A stretch of DNA of 12,109 nt, taken from Thermoplasmata archaeon. Its GTDB lineage: Archaea > Thermoplasmatota > Thermoplasmata > Thermoplasmatales > GCA-001856825. Below the pieces are notes generated by a model. The model searched no databases and was not told the origin of the DNA. It saw nothing but the letters and a program-made list of their open reading frames with translations. The DNA lies in NCBI GenBank assembly GCA_021792355.1, contig JAJYUV010000027.1, positions 1 through 12,109 on the forward strand, read 5' to 3'. Of this stretch, positions 1 to 6,036 are shown piece after piece (positions within the stretch are counted from its first letter, which is position 1; each line of letters opens with the position of its first letter). Both the position numbers and the translations under genes were made by a program.

Positions 1-157
1 TTCCACCCGCTTGTTTAAATATTTTCTGGGCTTTGTTTTCAGAGGCAGTCGAGGAAGGGGCTCTCAGACGAGACGCAGAGGGGTTCTTGAGAAGAGAGAT
101 AAGTTCTCGGAGATTGGAATTTAATTCCTGGAATTCTGAAGAATTGTCGTCAGCCAT
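1..157 (-). CDS. Probable tape-measure protein, N-terminus only (partial)
   Basis: An open frame starts with ATG at 157 and runs off the left edge, giving 52 residues that begin MADDNSSEFQELNSNLREL. GGAG lies just upstream of the ATG, and the start overlaps the end of the frameshifted chaperone gene by 8 nt, which suggests translational coupling. The visible part is hydrophilic, with a short amphipathic stretch followed by a Ser/Ala/Arg-rich segment and no recognisable domain. The assignment rests on position. In long-tailed phages the gene after the G and GT chaperones is almost always the tape measure, which sets tail length and is held extended by G and GT during tail assembly. The CDS is well supported; the product is inferred from gene order and should be confirmed from the sequence to the left, where a very long, helix-rich ORF is expected. 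Confidence 0.6.
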   Translation of the reverse strand, partial: MADDNSSEFQELNSNLRELISLLKNPSASRLRAPSSTASENKAQKIFKQAGG

Positions 158-858
158 GGGAGACTCCGGTGGGAATGATGGGCTTTCCATTCGGCCATAG
201 TTTCTTCTTTCTGAAGGCATCGGAAGTCAAGACCTTCTCCCACGCCGCCATTTTTTCATGGAAAGGAATTTCAGACGCACTACGAGAGAACGACCACTCC
301 TCCGGATTATCCTTCGCATACATTTCAAGGATAAAGTCCATCTGAGGAATCGTAAGATCCTGAACCTTGTCCGAGAAAGGACTGTCGTTCAGGATGCGGC
401 TGACTCTCCAAAATTTTTGGTACAGAGGATCTTCGGGATTAAGCCCTGTTTTTACGAAAGGAACTCAGGGCTTGCTCAAAGCCCTGTTGAACTCCAATCA
501 ATAATGCAGGGTTAATGTCCGCACCAAATTTGGCTGAGTCAATGATTGGCTTCCCATCTTTCTCTTCTGAAAAAAGACGGGTATCGGAAGTCTTTTCAAG
601 AAGAATCTCGAAAAGAGCGAGAGCCCGGTAAAGATACTCCGTTACAATGTCAATTCCTTCAGAACTTCCATTCATGTTAGCGGAATCAAGCATCCGAAGA
701 TCCCGCTCACGCACGCCCAAACGAGTCATCTCACGAACAGACGGAATGCGGAAAATGTAAGTATCAACTTTTCCGCCATCTATTACCGTGACTTCAATCT
801 GGTTATTGACAACTTTCGTATCAAATTTAATCTCTTGGTCAACCACTTCTTCTGCCAC
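150..858 (-). CDS. Tail assembly chaperone, long frameshift form (GT-like)
   Basis: Downstream of the short chaperone, the +1 frame stays open from a TGA near 466 to a TGA at 152-150. No ATG, GTG or TTG occurs in it before the ATG at 341, yet the translation upstream of that ATG looks like real protein (NPEDPLYQKFWRVSRIL, then NDSPFSDKVQDLTIPQMDF). The simplest reading is a +1 frameshift at 453-448, joining the G-like domain to a roughly 97-residue T domain for a product of about 235 aa. The T domain is rich in aromatic and charged residues and ends PNGKPIIPTGVSHG. Its stop overlaps the tape-measure start by 8 nt. In known systems the rarer GT form links the chaperone-coated tape measure to tail-tube subunits. 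The alternative, separate initiation at ATG 341, would make only 63 aa and leave the conserved-looking upstream residues unexplained. Confidence 0.7.
439..858 (-). CDS. Tail assembly chaperone, short form (G-like)
   Basis: This 139-aa protein starts with GTG at 858 behind a strong AAGGGGG ribosome binding site and ends with TAA at 439. It lies 19 nt downstream of the tail-tube gene and just upstream of the tape-measure candidate, which is the usual place for the G chaperone. The sequence is acidic and soluble, with a beta-rich start (residues 10-37) and a helical remainder containing VREMTRLGVRERDLRML. I see no membrane segment or catalytic motif. By analogy with lambda G/GT and their counterparts in contractile-tailed phages, it would coat the tape-measure protein during tube polymerisation and be absent from the finished virion. 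A fraction of ribosomes should shift frame near its end to make the longer form. The role comes from gene order plus the second reading frame, not from direct similarity. Confidence 0.75.
   Translation of the reverse strand: MAEEVVDQEIKFDTKVVNNQIEVTVIDGGKVDTYIFRIPSVREMTRLGVRERDLRMLDSANMNGSSEGIDIVTEYLYRALALFEILLEKTSDTRLFSEEKDGKPIIDSAKFGADINPALLIGVQQGFEQALSSFRKNRA
448..453 (-). other. Probable +1 programmed frameshift site
   Basis: On the coding strand the zero frame reads CGT AAA AAC AGG GCT TAA. A lysine tRNA on AAA (453-451) can move one base forward and pair perfectly with AAA at 452-450, after which ACA is read and the T frame continues. The shift must occur between the TGA that closes the +1 frame upstream and the TAA at 441-439, a window of about 25 nt, and the five-A run is the only obvious slippery element in it. 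A -2 shift would give the same frame, but the tRNAs would not re-pair well. Confidence 0.6.
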
Positions 859-877
859 AATTTCCCCCTTTTTAAAA

Positions 878-1387
878 CTAAATTACAGTATTGGTAACAA
901 GAGCCGCAATCCCGTACGACACATTGAGAGCAAAGTTTCCTTGAAGAATCGAAATTCCCAACGGATTCAAACAATCCATCGCAAGGAACGTAATATCTTC
1001 CGTAATGGGAGAGTTTGCCGGAGCATTAAAGCTGTAATCTCCTGCTGTACATCCCACAAAAGTCCACACAGGAATATGATTCGACCCCATCACCGTAATA
1101 TTGAACTGGTTATTGGAAAGAATCGTTCCCAACGTGGAAGGATAATTAAAGAATGCCAACCCCTCATTGGAAAGAGCAAACTGAGCCAATGTCACCGAAA
1201 AGCTGGCTCGCAACTGCTGGATTTCTTGAGGCTTGGCCGTTCCCACCCCATAAAATCCTTCCGTTCCATATCCCACAGAAAGAGAGGAAGTTTGCCCAAA
1301 GGCCACTTCCTGATCCCCTACCATGATGACCACGGCATTGGAGGTCAAAACTTTTGGATTAATTTGCTGTGCATTAAATCCCGGCAT
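878..1387 (-). CDS. Tail tube protein
   Basis: A 169-aa protein starting MPGFNAQQINPKVLTSNAVV, directly downstream of the sheath gene (31-nt gap) and upstream of the chaperones. It would polymerise into the inner tube through which DNA passes. I chose ATG at 1387 because AAGGAAG lies 6 nt upstream; an in-frame TTG at 1402 overlaps that site and is unlikely to be used. The size fits tube proteins of contractile tails. Residues 20-90 are beta-rich and alternate hydrophobic and polar residues (VIMVGDQEVAFGQ, ASFSVTLAQFAL), as expected for a tube-fold beta-sandwich, and the C-terminal half ends with ALNVSYGIAALVTNTVI. There is no signal peptide or transmembrane segment. The call rests on size, fold-like pattern and the conserved sheath-tube-chaperone-tape measure order. 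Confidence 0.82.
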   Translation of the reverse strand: MPGFNAQQINPKVLTSNAVVIMVGDQEVAFGQTSSLSVGYGTEGFYGVGTAKPQEIQQLRASFSVTLAQFALSNEGLAFFNYPSTLGTILSNNQFNITVMGSNHIPVWTFVGCTAGDYSFNAPANSPITEDITFLAMDCLNPLGISILQGNFALNVSYGIAALVTNTVI

Positions 1388-1418
1388 GAGTCTTCCTTTC
1401 AATCACAAAATGTTATGC

Positions 1419-3194
1419 CTACAAACTAGCCGTCAACGGAAGGATATTAGTCGTCACATTAATAAAGTCAATCTGATTGACAAGAACAACGTTTACGGAA
1501 ACAGCCAATGTTCTTGTCTGTCCATTATAAGTGAGACTCAAAGACGAGGGATCCCATGAAGCCAACACACCCATCGGATTCGATTCAGAATAGACTTCAG
1601 AATTAAGAAGATAGGTGGCTGACTGCTTGGCTTTTGCCAGAGTGCTTCCCGAACCAGCGGCAATTCCCCCAATATACGGCTGAAGGCCATAAATAAGAGC
1701 CAATTGCAGATAGAAATTACAAGCCACTTGCTGATTGAATATGTTGGCTCCGTTATTGTTATTCTGCCATGTCGTCACATCCATACAGGTTGTGGGAACC
1801 CCGGTCGAATGAGGAAGACGAACCGCCAGCACTCCCGAATTCTGAAGCGTCTGGATTTGGGAAGTCGTCAAATCAACTTCCAAGCCTGTGCCGTTCAAAG
1901 TTTTGGCTGTGAGAGGCGTATTGATGGGAGCCCCGCACATAATTCCTGCGATCATCGCCGCTGTGTAAAGACCGGAATAAAGTGTCTGAACACCCGTAGA
2001 AGTGCTGGTCTGATAAATTCCAGGGTAAACATATGTCACAGCCTGACTATTGAGATTTCGGGCATTCGAGGTCGTGACAGTAACCGAATCTCCAATACTC
2101 GACCCTGTGACGAATCGGCGGAATTTTCTCTCCGTAATCGTATTGGCCGTTGCAACATGCTGTTGACCCAACGCCATCACAGCGGCAGAGTTACTATCCG
2201 CAAACACAACCCACGCCGGAACCGTCAACGCCACATTAAACCCATTGGCGTAGTCTGTACTGGTGGGAGGTGTTGAAGAACCTCCCGTAAAATGAGTCAA
2301 CGGAACATCCGAAGGGATCTGTGTGGGAGAAGACGTGACCCCAGACGGAATCGAAGCGGTCGCCAATCCCGAATACTGATTCACCCAATACGCAATATCA
2401 GGGAGAATGGACGTTACATTCACATAATTCAGGGAAGTTCCCGAAACAGGGAGTGAAAGAGCCGAAGCCGCATCAAGACTGGTCGAAGGAAGATTTCCTC
2501 CGGTGCTTGAAACAACATTCGCTACATAGAAACCCGTCCCGTTCAGATATTGAACGAGGGAAGACACGGTGGGATAAGTCGAAGATCCAAGTGGGATATT
2601 GAGAGATTCTCCGGGGTTGGGAGAAGACGTTGTGAAAGCAGTCGCCACCCCACCCGAAACAGTCACCGAATAGGTCACGCCCGAGGCTGTTCCCGTATAG
2701 GCCATCTGGAAGGGAATTCCAAGATTCAACCCTTCTGCCGTATCGCTCGTGTATCCATCAAAAATCGTCAGATTAATTCCACCGACAGATCCCGCAGAAA
2801 CTTCATACTGATACAGATTGGCAGGAACCCCATACACGTCAGAAAGAAGAGTGAGGACAGTCGTAGAACTACTATTGACGAGATTAGCGGAAGACTGGGT
2901 ATTTCCCCCAACAGAAATAAAGGTAATCTGCCCGGCTCCGGGAAGCTCGGACGAGGGATTCGTCATAGCCGGAACATAAGTCGAAGCCGGACCTCCCCTC
3001 AACGCATTCAACAACCCTGTCGAAGATGTAAAAGTTGTGGGAGTTAAAGGCTCAAGGCCGTACCCGAATCCAATATAAACCAATGGAGGAGTCGTGGGAG
3101 GAGTCGGGAGTTGATCCGCAGAAACATTACTGTAAGTGTAAACACCGGGGAGAATCTCAGTCGCCCCCATAAAACTTCCACTAACGTTCGGCAT
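1419..3194 (-). CDS. Contractile tail sheath protein
   Basis: A 591-aa protein with the usual length and layout of a myophage sheath. The N-terminus carries the typical sheath signature around residues 10-25 (ATEILPGVYTYSNVSA). The middle (about 90-380) is a large, Ser/Thr/Gly-rich, beta-rich, surface-exposed insertion. The C-terminal third (about 450-591) is the conserved part, with a helical segment (NIFNQQVACNFYLQLALIYG) and a final beta strand (VSVNVVLVNQIDFINVTTNI) of the kind that interlocks sheath subunits. The sheath surrounds the tube and contracts to drive it through the host envelope. The ATG at 3194 follows the 51-aa ORF by 15 nt; AGGAG sits about 10 nt upstream, a slightly long spacing. 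This is the firmest evidence that the phage has a contractile tail. Confidence 0.9.
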   Translation of the reverse strand: MPNVSGSFMGATEILPGVYTYSNVSADQLPTPPTTPPLVYIGFGYGLEPLTPTTFTSSTGLLNALRGGPASTYVPAMTNPSSELPGAGQITFISVGGNTQSSANLVNSSSTTVLTLLSDVYGVPANLYQYEVSAGSVGGINLTIFDGYTSDTAEGLNLGIPFQMAYTGTASGVTYSVTVSGGVATAFTTSSPNPGESLNIPLGSSTYPTVSSLVQYLNGTGFYVANVVSSTGGNLPSTSLDAASALSLPVSGTSLNYVNVTSILPDIAYWVNQYSGLATASIPSGVTSSPTQIPSDVPLTHFTGGSSTPPTSTDYANGFNVALTVPAWVVFADSNSAAVMALGQQHVATANTITERKFRRFVTGSSIGDSVTVTTSNARNLNSQAVTYVYPGIYQTSTSTGVQTLYSGLYTAAMIAGIMCGAPINTPLTAKTLNGTGLEVDLTTSQIQTLQNSGVLAVRLPHSTGVPTTCMDVTTWQNNNNGANIFNQQVACNFYLQLALIYGLQPYIGGIAAGSGSTLAKAKQSATYLLNSEVYSESNPMGVLASWDPSSLSLTYNGQTRTLAVSVNVVLVNQIDFINVTTNILPLTASL

Positions 3195-3209
3195 CAGTCA
3201 CGACTCCTG

Positions 3210-3365
3210 TTATTTGGACTGTTTAATCTTTTGGACAAGTAAAAACCATTCCTCAACTGTATGTTTCTCAAGTTTGTAATTCCACTCAAGAATACCTAAG
3301 AAAATCTCATCGGGAGTCCCGATTAATTTTTTACGAAATTTAGAAAGAGGAATAGGGAAAGTCAT
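3210..3365 (-). CDS. Small 51-aa protein between tail terminator and sheath
   Basis: An ATG at 3365 opens a 51-codon frame (MTFPIPLSKFRKKLIGTPDEI onward) ending in TAA at 3212-3210, 15 nt before the sheath start. AAAGGATA lies 5 nt upstream of the ATG as a ribosome binding site, and the frame fills what would otherwise be the largest gap in a tightly packed operon. The product is basic at its N-terminus and then forms a predicted amphipathic helix (about residues 19-48: EIFLGILEWNYKLEKHTVEE). No domain or membrane segment is recognisable and I cannot assign a function. Its ribosome binding site is inside a hairpin, so its synthesis may be limited or coupled. Confidence 0.6.
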   Translation of the reverse strand: MTFPIPLSKFRKKLIGTPDEIFLGILEWNYKLEKHTVEEWFLLVQKIKQSK

Positions 3366-3370
3366 TAGTT

Positions 3371-3389
3371 TATCCTTTGGAAAAGGATA
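3371..3389 (-). promoter_or_regulatory. Hairpin covering the ribosome binding site of the 51-aa ORF
   Basis: A perfect 8-bp inverted repeat (TATCCTTT / AAAGGATA) with a 3-nt loop lies just before the ATG at 3365. In the leftward mRNA the 3' arm is the AAAGGATA ribosome binding site, so the folded RNA would hide it. There is no U-tract after it, which argues against a terminator. A translational control element, or a processing site between the terminator and sheath cistrons, is more likely. Confidence 0.5.
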
Positions 3390-3408
3390 CGATTTTCGAT
3401 TTAATTAA

Positions 3409-4227
3409 CTACAAGGGTTGTGTTGTCGATTGGGCATTAATTCCCCCAATATCCAAACTCTCAATAAGACCGTAATCTGTTTGCAGAGTAATACTATAAG
3501 CCCCTGTCATCATCCACATCATGTCCGTCACATAGAATCCGGGAGACGGGTCCGTTTCCTGTATGGAAACCGCCTGAAACGAATGAGATACGTCCTGCCC
3601 CAATTGTTGTAACGGAGTGAATAAGGAAGACTCAAAAATGGCAATCAACGCATCCCGATAAAATTCACGCTCATCCACCGTTGTCGTATAAGTCGTCACG
3701 GTATAACGGCGATCCACCAAAACACTGATATCAATCGTATTGTTGTATTCCGGCATGTTCATCTGACCCACAGGAACCGCATTCTGTTGAAGAAGATCAA
3801 ATGTCACCACAATAAACGGAAGTTGGGGAGTTCCAGACGTAGGAAGCGCATGAAAAACTCGAGGTTTAATCCATCCCGGCTGTGTTAAAATTAAATTATT
3901 GATCCCTGCTTTAATTAATTTAATAATGACACTCGTAATCTGGTCAGGAGTAATCAGAACAGACGCTGACGTAGTTAAAGGAGCCGTCACTACACTCCCG
4001 CTACTATCCGTCACCGTATAAGTGTAAGTATCATTCGGAAGATACTCCACATTTGTGGAATACCCTTCCCCCTGGTCAATATAATAGGAAACAGCAGGAC
4101 CACTATAAATCTGGACAGGAACTCCCGTACTTTGGGGAGTCCTCACAATCGTAATGTTGGAGGATGCGGTAATGCTTAGGAATATAGCTCCCCCCACCGG
4201 AGGAACCACTGCATTCACTATAGGCAT
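3409..4227 (-). CDS. Tail terminator / completion-like protein with extra N-terminal beta domain
   Basis: A 272-aa protein whose ATG overlaps the previous stop by one base (TAATG). Residues 1-100 are Ser/Thr/Val-rich and beta-like (SNITIVRTPQSTGVPVQIYS; VEYLPNDTYTYTVTDSSG), resembling an Ig-like domain. Residues about 100-272 look like a tail terminator or completion protein: helix, a proline-rich segment (PRVFHALPTSGTPQLPFIVV), alternating beta strands, then a helix (REFYRDALIAIFESSLFTPL). Tail terminators cap the finished tube and sheath and dock to the neck, and their genes commonly sit just upstream of the sheath gene, as here. The N-terminal domain makes it longer than the usual 130-200 aa. 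The function is inferred from fold pattern and position. Confidence 0.55.
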   Translation of the reverse strand: MPIVNAVVPPVGGAIFLSITASSNITIVRTPQSTGVPVQIYSGPAVSYYIDQGEGYSTNVEYLPNDTYTYTVTDSSGSVVTAPLTTSASVLITPDQITSVIIKLIKAGINNLILTQPGWIKPRVFHALPTSGTPQLPFIVVTFDLLQQNAVPVGQMNMPEYNNTIDISVLVDRRYTVTTYTTTVDEREFYRDALIAIFESSLFTPLQQLGQDVSHSFQAVSIQETDPSPGFYVTDMMWMMTGAYSITLQTDYGLIESLDIGGINAQSTTQPL

Positions 4228-4925
4228 TAGAACCGTCCTGCCAATTTACGTCTTAATTGCTCTGCAAATTGTCCGATAATGTTATGGGGCATTTCCGCAG
4301 GAATCTCCCATTCCGCACTTCCCGGCCTATCCGACATGGTTCTGAAAACAACATCTGATTTATTGATAGCGGCTCGTTGCCTCATAAGATTTGTCTGCTG
4401 TTTTAATTTTGTCGAAAATGATTTTTTGGAAGCCCCAATATGCGCCATTTCCTTTGACAATAACGGAGCCATCTTCAACGCATCCGAAGATTTAATGGGG
4501 ATGACTCGATACCTGTACCCATCTGCCGTCAATTTATAATTACTCTGAAGCATCTTGTCTTTTAACGAAAACTTTCTGCGACCGTATTCCAAGACCGCCG
4601 CTTCGGGAGCAAACTTATCATCCGCCTGAAACACCACCTGATTAAATTCAGGACTCCGAGAATATCCCGCCATCGTCCGGGTCGTCATGCGACCCTGTTT
4701 CCCCGATCTTCGAGTGGCCTCAGAAATAAACTCCACCCGCCCATACACATGAAAAGACAAGGAAGCCGCATAACGTCCCGTTATCCCATGTGTTCCTTTC
4801 AATTTATACCCAAAAGGAGTGGTTCCCTCACCCCGAGCAAACTTCACCCACGCATTAAAGATATCCAACGCAATCGAAGAAACTTTCTCAATGGGGGCTT
4901 TGGTATAAACTGATTTTCTAATCAT
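4227..4925 (-). CDS. Neck/tail-completion-like structural protein (HK97 gp10-type suspected)
   Basis: A 232-aa basic protein starting MIRKSVYTKAPIEKVSSIAL. Its ATG overlaps the previous stop by one base (TAATG) and its TAA overlaps the next ATG in the same way, so three cistrons are translationally coupled. An N-terminal helix (10-32) is followed by Arg/Lys-rich segments and then FAPEAAVLEYGRRKFSLKDKML, which recalls the residue pattern of gp10-type head-tail proteins, where a helix is followed by 'hEaGT'-like residues and a product-closing segment. The C-terminus (about 180-232) is helical and basic. Position between connector and terminator genes supports a neck or tail-completion role. The family assignment is tentative; the CDS itself is secure. 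Confidence 0.5.
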   Translation of the reverse strand: MIRKSVYTKAPIEKVSSIALDIFNAWVKFARGEGTTPFGYKLKGTHGITGRYAASLSFHVYGRVEFISEATRRSGKQGRMTTRTMAGYSRSPEFNQVVFQADDKFAPEAAVLEYGRRKFSLKDKMLQSNYKLTADGYRYRVIPIKSSDALKMAPLLSKEMAHIGASKKSFSTKLKQQTNLMRQRAAINKSDVVFRTMSDRPGSAEWEIPAEMPHNIIGQFAEQLRRKLAGRF

Positions 4926-5257
4926 TATTTAAACCTTATCTGAGACAAAACCCTTCGGATATCATTGATGGATTTCTTCATCGTCTTTTTGGGCTTCTTA
5001 CTTGGCTTCTTGAACTGGTTCTCAGGATCTTCCAGTTGCCAATCAATCGTCCCAGTCCCTTCTTTTACCACGATCTGATCCAACAACTCTCCATAAGACT
5101 TCTTCTTGGGTTTCTTTCTCTCAGGAAGTTTCTTATGCTCTCGCTCGGTCGCTTCTTCCCATTCATTTACGTCCACCGGAGGCTTCTTCCCCTCTCTCCG
5201 GGCTTCTTCCGCCTGCTCATACAAATAACGCCGTTGTGCTTGCGACCTAAAAGGCAT
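4925..5257 (-). CDS. Small highly charged protein with PFRSQAQRRYLY N-terminus
   Basis: A 110-aa protein with AGGAGG 4 nt upstream of ATG 5257, lying 8 nt after the neck gene and overlapping the next ORF by one base. It starts MPFRSQAQRRYLYEQAEEAR. Similar openings (P-F-x-S-x-A-Q-R-R-x-x-Y) are common in small phage proteins of unknown function. The rest is very rich in Lys, Glu and Pro, with two basic stretches (RKKPKKKS near residue 47 and KKPSKKPKKTMKKS near 83) separated by a short acidic linker. Such composition fits a nucleic-acid-binding or disordered assembly factor, but nothing identifies its job. A place inside the neck gene cluster suggests a role in head-tail joining. Confidence 0.6.
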   Translation of the reverse strand: MPFRSQAQRRYLYEQAEEARREGKKPPVDVNEWEEATEREHKKLPERKKPKKKSYGELLDQIVVKEGTGTIDWQLEDPENQFKKPSKKPKKTMKKSINDIRRVLSQIRFK

Positions 5258-5265
5258 ACATCCTC

Positions 5266-6036
5266 CTACAAGACGTTCGGATTATTCGGTGTCATATCTG
5301 TCCCATTTCGACTACGACTCCATACATCAAGCATCGTCAAATGGAAACGTCTCGGAAGACTCACCACCCCACCCCCAAAAGGCCGGATATGGGGCATACC
5401 TCCCGCTTTCCTGAACGCCACATACACAGGAGCCGCCGTATATTCCACCACATAAGACGTTCCCGCAGGATATCCGGAGAGAATCACGTTCGGACCATCC
5501 ACTGCATAATTCACAAACTGGACCGCCTGTGTCTGTGTATTCCAGATCGTCACCGCCCCACTCGGGGCAATCGACAAATTCTGCTGATAGGGAACCGACT
5601 GAATCCCTCCCACCGTCAACTCAGAGCGATACCGGGTCAACGCATCCAATTCAATGAACGCATCATAATCCGAGGCTTGTTGCCAAACTTCTCCGGCTGT
5701 CGCCGGAATGGAAAGAATGGGCTGAGCGTTCTGTGACCATCCAATAACAGAATCCACCGAAACCCCCGCCTCATCCGGCGAAGGAGTCCGGTGCATCTGT
5801 GTCAACAATCCCATAAATACCGAAGAAGGAGGATTCCACCACACCCCTCTTCCATAACACGTCTTGCATTGAGGATTGGGAGATCCCGGTACATCCCCTC
5901 CCCACATACACGCACATTGATGGCTCTGCATCCACTGTATCCGCACCCCATACTGCGTAATTAAATTATCAAATGGACCCGCAGGAAGTGTATAAGGATC
6001 AATCGGTGGAAGATAAGTATAATTCGCTTCGCCCAT
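5266..6036 (-). CDS. Neck structural protein with zinc-binding-like Cys cluster
   Basis: A 256-aa protein whose ATG at 6036 overlaps the HNH stop by one base (TGATG); a GTG one codon upstream is a possible alternative. After an N-terminal segment (YLPPIDPYTLPAGPFDNL), residues 39-63 contain HQCAC followed by CKTCYGRG: Cys41, Cys43, Cys57 and Cys60 form a CxC...CxxC arrangement with a Gly-rich tail, as expected for a small zinc-binding knuckle. Residues 140-215 are beta-rich with an Ig/fibronectin-like strand pattern (VILSGYPAGTSYVVEYTAAP). The C-terminus (RRFHLTMLDVWSRSRNGTDM) is basic. Neck proteins with a Cys-rich knuckle in the first quarter occur in many myophages, and the position beside the connector gene agrees. 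The exact role is inferred. Confidence 0.55.
   Translation of the reverse strand: MGEANYTYLPPIDPYTLPAGPFDNLITQYGVRIQWMQSHQCACMWGGDVPGSPNPQCKTCYGRGVWWNPPSSVFMGLLTQMHRTPSPDEAGVSVDSVIGWSQNAQPILSIPATAGEVWQQASDYDAFIELDALTRYRSELTVGGIQSVPYQQNLSIAPSGAVTIWNTQTQAVQFVNYAVDGPNVILSGYPAGTSYVVEYTAAPVYVAFRKAGGMPHIRPFGGGVVSLPRRFHLTMLDVWSRSRNGTDMTPNNPNVL

Noticed and set aside
448..454. T-AAA-AAC as a canonical -1 slippery heptamer
   Set aside because: The downstream open frame is +1, not -1, and a -1 slip would leave a mismatch at the P-site lysine codon.
788..1429. Long open frame on the plus strand (213 codons) opposite tail tube and chaperone
   Set aside because: It is antisense to two well supported structural genes and rich in Ser/Arg/His; no ribosome binding site or domain.
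1704..3047. Two plus-strand frames opposite the sheath gene (1704-2276 and 2550-3047)
   Set aside because: Antisense to the sheath; Arg/Ser-rich, low-complexity translations with no start signals.
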